Of a stretch of 64,000 nt of DNA, positions 60,426 to 64,000 are shown one piece after another. The notes beneath the pieces were generated by a model. It saw only the letters and a list, made by a program, of their open reading frames with translations. It was not told the origin of the DNA and made no database searches. Source of the stretch: Clostridium ganghwense (GTDB lineage Bacteria > Bacillota > Clostridia > Clostridiales > Clostridiaceae); assembly GCF_026735165.1 (NCBI RefSeq), contig NZ_JAPQES010000003.1, positions 1-64,000 of the forward strand. Direction: 5' to 3'. Numbering within the stretch: the first letter of the stretch is position 1; each line of letters opens with the position of its first letter. A program made the position numbers and the translations under genes.

Positions 60426-62876
60426 ATGAATAAAAAAATCTTAATTATAGGCGGCGTTGCTGGTGGTGCTTCTGCTGCTGCAAGACTTAGAAGATTAGAT
60501 GAGCATGCTGAAATTATTTTATTTGAAAGAGGAAACCATATTTCCTTTGCTAATTGTGGTCTACCATATTACATCGGGGGTACAATTCAAGAAAGAGAGA
60601 ATCTTTTAGTATCTACTCCAAAAGATATGGACGAAAAATTCAATATTGATGTAAGAATCAAAAGTGAAGTTGTTAAAATAGATACTGATAAAAAAGAAGT
60701 TACAGTTAATAGCTCTGAAAAAGGAACTTATACAGAAACTTATGATTCTTTAATTTTATCTCCTGGTGCTAAACCAATAAAACCTCCTATTTCTGGTATA
60801 GATAATGATAAAATATTCACTCTAAGAAATATGGATGATACAGATAAAATTAAGAATTTCATAACTAATAACAAAATTGATTCTGCAGTAGTTATCGGTG
60901 GTGGATTTATAGGTGTTGAAATGGCTGAAAATCTAAATGATCAAAATATAAAAGTAACTTTAGTTGAAGCTGCACCTCATATACTTGCTCCTTTTGATGA
61001 TGACATGGTAACTATGGCTGAAAAAGAATTACAAGATAATAATATAAATCTAATTTTAAATAATGGTGTAAAATCCTTTTCTCAAAATGGATATAAGTTA
61101 GATATTACTTTAAATAATGATGAAAAATTAACTGCTGATATGGTTATTCTTGCAATAGGTGTAACCCCTGATGTTGGATTCCTTAAAGATACTAAATTAG
61201 AATTTGGTCCAAAAGGACATATTATAGTTAATAACCATCTAGAAACTAACCTTAAAGATATTTATGCTGTTGGAGATGCTATAGAAATTGTTGACTTTGT
61301 AAATGGCAAAAAAAGTGCTATTCCTCTAGCAGGACCTGCTAATAAACAAGGTAGAATTGCAGCTGATAACATTTGTGGAATAAATACAACTTACAAAGGA
61401 ACACAAGGTACTTCTATTCTTAAAGTATGTGACTTAACATGTGCAAGTACAGGTAATAACGAAAGAACTCTACAAAGAAACAATATACCTTATAATATTA
61501 TATATGTTTATCCACAAAGTCATGCTTCATACTATCCTGGTGCAACACCAATAACTTTAAAATTACTCTTTAATAATGAAGGTAAAATATTAGGTGCTCA
61601 AGCAATTGGCTACGATGGTATTGATAAGAGAATTGATGATATTGCAACAGTTATAAGATTAAATGGTACTGTAATTGATCTTACAGAACTTGAATTATCC
61701 TACGCTCCACCATATTCTTCTGCTAAAGACCCTGTAAATATAGCAGGATATTATGCTGAAAATATTATAACTGGTAAATCGGAAGCTGTACTTCCTCGTG
61801 ATATAGATGGAAGAGATAGAGATTCTATAATTCTTTTAGATGTTAGAACAGATTTAGAGCAAGAGACTGGTTCTATTGAAGGATCTACTCACATCCCATT
61901 ACAACAACTAAGAGCTAGATTAAATGAGTTAGATAAAGCCAAAGAAATTTGGACATACTGCCAAATTGGCCTTAGAGGTTATCTAGCAGAAAGATTATTA
62001 AAACAACATGGATTCAAAGTTAAAAATATTACAGGAGGATTTAAATCATATATGTCTCAAAAATTTAAGCCACAAAAATTAAATTATTCTGAAGAATTAG
62101 TTACTTCTGTTGAAAATCCTAAAATAGATACAGGCGTTATTAAAAACTTAGATGCATGTGGTCTTAGCTGCCCTGGTCCTTTAATGAGAGTTAAAGGTGC
62201 AGTAGACGAATTAAATCCAGGAGATACTTTAAATGTTTCAGCATCAGACCCTGGTTTTTATGAAGATATTAAAGCATGGTGTAAAAAGACAAATACAGAA
62301 TTAGTTAACCTAAACAAAGAAAAAGGTATAATTAAAGCAACTTTAAGAAAAAAATCTGAAGTAAATACATTATCTAAAAATGAAGCAGCAACTACTAGCC
62401 CTGTAAAGGATTCTCAAACTATGGTAGTATTCAGCGGAGACTTAGATAAAGCTATTGCCTCATTTATAATAGCAAACGGTGCTGCAGCTATGGGTAAAAA
62501 GGTTACTTTATTCTTTACATTCTGGGGAATAAACATTCTAAGAAAAAATGAACCAGTATCAGTTAAGAAAAACTTCATTGAAACAATGTTTGGTAAAATG
62601 ATGCCAAGAGGAAGTAAAAAATTAAAACTATCAAATATGAACATGGGCGGAATGGGTCCAAAAATGATAAGAGGCATAATGGAAAAACACAATGTACATT
62701 CTCTTGAAGAACTTATGCAGTCAGCTATTAATAACGGCGTTGAATTAGTTGCTTGCCAAATGTCTATGGAACTTTTAGGCCTAAAAGAAGAAGAATTAAT
62801 AGACGGTGTAAAATTTGGTGGAGTTGGCTACTATCTTGGCGAAGCAGATGACTCTAATATAAATCTATTTATTTAA
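60426..62876 (+). CDS. Four-module sulfur-transfer flavoprotein: CoA-disulfide reductase/rhodanese/TusA/DsrE
   Basis: An 816-residue cytoplasmic fusion. Residues 1-445 are a pyridine-nucleotide-disulfide reductase of the CoA-disulfide/NAD(P)H polysulfide reductase type (IIGGVAGGASAAARLRRL; FANCGLPYYIGG, with redox Cys43). Rhodanese follows at about 465-550 (ILLDVRTD; catalytic Cys in YCQIGLRGY), then TusA at about 572-645 (DACGLSCPGPLMRVKGAVDE), then a DsrE-like domain at about 665-816 (MVVFSGDLDKAIASFIIANG). Together they can shuttle sulfane sulfur and reduce it. ATG 60426 follows GGGGGG; earlier in-frame ATGs lack a site. Confidence 0.93.
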   Translation: MNKKILIIGGVAGGASAAARLRRLDEHAEIILFERGNHISFANCGLPYYIGGTIQERENLLVSTPKDMDEKFNIDVRIKSEVVKIDTDKKEVTVNSSEKGTYTETYDSLILSPGAKPIKPPISGIDNDKIFTLRNMDDTDKIKNFITNNKIDSAVVIGGGFIGVEMAENLNDQNIKVTLVEAAPHILAPFDDDMVTMAEKELQDNNINLILNNGVKSFSQNGYKLDITLNNDEKLTADMVILAIGVTPDVGFLKDTKLEFGPKGHIIVNNHLETNLKDIYAVGDAIEIVDFVNGKKSAIPLAGPANKQGRIAADNICGINTTYKGTQGTSILKVCDLTCASTGNNERTLQRNNIPYNIIYVYPQSHASYYPGATPITLKLLFNNEGKILGAQAIGYDGIDKRIDDIATVIRLNGTVIDLTELELSYAPPYSSAKDPVNIAGYYAENIITGKSEAVLPRDIDGRDRDSIILLDVRTDLEQETGSIEGSTHIPLQQLRARLNELDKAKEIWTYCQIGLRGYLAERLLKQHGFKVKNITGGFKSYMSQKFKPQKLNYSEELVTSVENPKIDTGVIKNLDACGLSCPGPLMRVKGAVDELNPGDTLNVSASDPGFYEDIKAWCKKTNTELVNLNKEKGIIKATLRKKSEVNTLSKNEAATTSPVKDSQTMVVFSGDLDKAIASFIIANGAAAMGKKVTLFFTFWGINILRKNEPVSVKKNFIETMFGKMMPRGSKKLKLSNMNMGGMGPKMIRGIMEKHNVHSLEELMQSAINNGVELVACQMSMELLGLKEEELIDGVKFGGVGYYLGEADDSNINLFI

Positions 62877-62887
62877 AACACATAAAG

Positions 62888-62927
62888 AAAGCAGTAAAGG
62901 AATTACAAGTCCTTTACTGCTTTTTTT
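62888..62927 (+). terminator. Terminator of the ArsR-flavoprotein operon
   Basis: AAAGCAGTAAAGGA / TCCTTTACTGCTTT stem with an eight-base loop and TTTTTATG tail. Confidence 0.92.
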
Positions 62928-62964
62928 ATGGTCACTGGGAATTAGTGATTGCAAATTATATATA

Positions 62965-63786
62965 TTAAAGCTCAATAAAAAAACTATTAAACGGTTTTAT
63001 AGGTCTTGTAATTCTATAAAAATATCTAAAACTTATTATTAAAATTATAAGTCCTATCACGATATACATTGGAATATAACAAGGTATTACTCCCTTTGAT
63101 ATGTTTATAATACCAGGAACTATAATTAAACCAGAAATATTAAAAACTCCATGAGTTAATATGGCTGCCCATATCGAATCACTCCATGTATAGATAATTG
63201 CCAGTATGATACCTAAAATTCCTGTATAAACTGTTTGAAATGCATTTCCATGAAATATCCCAAAAATTGAAGCTTGAACTATAATTGCAGAAACTAAATC
63301 AATATTTTCTCTTAATTTATTATATATTATTCCTCTAAATAAAACTTCCTCAAAGATTGGAACAAAAATTAATAAACATATAAGTTCACTAATGCTATTA
63401 CCTCCATTAAAATATGAACCTAATATTTCCCCATATATATGTAATATGTTTACATCACTTTTAGCTATACAACTAGTCATTAAACTAAAGCTAATACTTA
63501 TTAAAATTATTGGTAAAATATATTGATTCTTAAACTTGTTAAAATCACAATACTTAATTAAATCTTCATTATCAAGTTTAAATAAAAGATAATAACCAAT
63601 AAAAGTAATTATTATGGCTATAGGAAGTGTGCTAAATCCATATTTAATTATTAAATCATCCACTCCTTCTAACCCAATTTCTTTCTCCATAATAAAAATA
63701 GTGATTATAGTAACTAATGACTGTACTAGTATATAAATAAAAAGATACTTTAAGATGTAGAATACCAAATACAAAAATTTTTTCAT
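62965..63786 (-). CDS. CPBP-family intramembrane metalloprotease (CAAX protease-like)
   Basis: A 273-residue membrane protein with about seven or eight helices. The ABI/CPBP motifs are FEEVLFRG near 146-153, FGIFHGN near 176-182 and LTHGVFNISGL near 213, carrying the Glu and His residues of a glutamic/metal protease site. Roles in the family include prenyl-protein and peptide processing or bacteriocin immunity; no bacteriocin gene is seen beside it. ATG 63786 follows AGAGGAGGAA. Confidence 0.9.
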   Translation of the reverse strand: MKKFLYLVFYILKYLFIYILVQSLVTIITIFIMEKEIGLEGVDDLIIKYGFSTLPIAIIITFIGYYLLFKLDNEDLIKYCDFNKFKNQYILPIILISISFSLMTSCIAKSDVNILHIYGEILGSYFNGGNSISELICLLIFVPIFEEVLFRGIIYNKLRENIDLVSAIIVQASIFGIFHGNAFQTVYTGILGIILAIIYTWSDSIWAAILTHGVFNISGLIIVPGIINISKGVIPCYIPMYIVIGLIILIISFRYFYRITRPIKPFNSFFIEL

Positions 63787-63893
63787 TGGTTTCCTCCTCT
63801 AAACAAAATTATAAAATCTCCTTTAATTTATTTCCATTTTTTTCAAGTCACTTTCTTAATAATACACCATTTAATGTTTTTTGTAAATATTTA

Positions 63894-63930
63894 ACAATAA
63901 AAACTCTATGTAAAATACATAGAGTTTTTT
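63894..63930 (-). terminator. Terminator of the gene entering from the right edge
   Basis: AAAACTCTATGT / ACATAGAGTTTT stem at 63901-63926 with an AAAAT loop; T-rich on both sides. Confidence 0.8.
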
Positions 63931-63955
63931 TCTGCTTATTTTTATAATTTATAAT

Positions 63956-64000
63956 TTATAAATTATATTTTTCAAGTATTTCATCCATTAATTTACCATT
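63956..64000 (-). CDS. C-terminal fragment of an unidentified gene (partial)
   Basis: The minus strand reads NGKLMDEILEKYNL and stops (TAA at 63958-63956), 30 bases before a strong terminator. This fits the end of a protein-coding gene beyond the window. Too short to identify. Confidence 0.45.
   Translation of the reverse strand, partial: NGKLMDEILEKYNL

Overview
The window is chromosomal DNA from a very AT-rich, spore-forming, fermentative Firmicute, most likely Clostridium sensu stricto. The grounds are the base composition, strong AGGAGG-type ribosome sites, frequent TTG starts, a V-type ATPase in place of an F-type one, oxygen-defence flavo-diiron and rubrerythrin-like proteins, and sporulation or cell-wall genes. 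The species cannot be named from sequence alone. No tRNA, rRNA, CRISPR array, insertion sequence or prophage is visible, so this is core chromosome with a few accessory pieces.

Layout. 1-6500 (minus strand): start of a glucose-type PTS permease behind an RNA antiterminator leader, an unlisted 44-residue membrane protein, M18 aminopeptidase, 5-formyl-THF cyclo-ligase, HPr kinase (hprK), fructose bisphosphatase glpX, a flavoprotein and an acidic protein. 6850-11713 (plus): a cyclic-di-GMP-I riboswitch and terminator ahead of a four-gene operon for a sensor PP2C phosphatase, an RsbW-like kinase, a chemoreceptor and a STAS antagonist. 11862-18586: flavo-diiron protein, HelD, an RmlD-like reductase, a niacin-type ECF transporter with a palindromic operator, a HesB-like protein and peptide deformylase. 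18674-23857 (minus): glpF-dhaK-dhaL-dhaM behind a textbook sigma-54 promoter, next to a sigma-54 activator that carries an N-terminal HPr domain. 24000-32652 (minus): nine-gene V-type ATPase operon in the Enterococcus Na+-ATPase order, with the Na+-ligand residues present in the rotor subunit. 32941-38023 (minus): B12-binding radical SAM protein and methyltransferase-like protein, then zinc phospholipase C-like, membrane beta-propeller and rubrerythrin-like proteins. 38234-49630: dicarboxylate/amino-acid symporter, LysM protein, UV endonuclease, two convergent MOP flippases, pseudouridine synthase, M20 amidohydrolase and an FtsA-like ATPase with a long C-terminal extension. 49749-58589: UvrD-like helicase, pncB, a Cys-rich protein, serine hydrolase, Nudix hydrolase and D,D-carboxypeptidase. 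58685-64000: class V aminotransferase, an ArsR regulator with a four-module sulfur-transfer flavoprotein, a CPBP protease and the tail of a further gene.

Connections. Several genes converge on PTS phosphate flow: the permease with its RNA antiterminator, HprK, PTS-dependent DhaM, and an activator whose HPr domain keeps both the His and the Ser phosphosite. niaX-like and pncB, 35 kb apart, share a TGTATATACA operator core and probably form a niacin-salvage regulon. The c-di-GMP operon couples a second-messenger RNA switch to a partner-switching phosphorelay and a chemoreceptor, with no sigma factor beside it. Nearly every transcription unit ends in a recognisable hairpin terminator, many of them shared between convergent genes.
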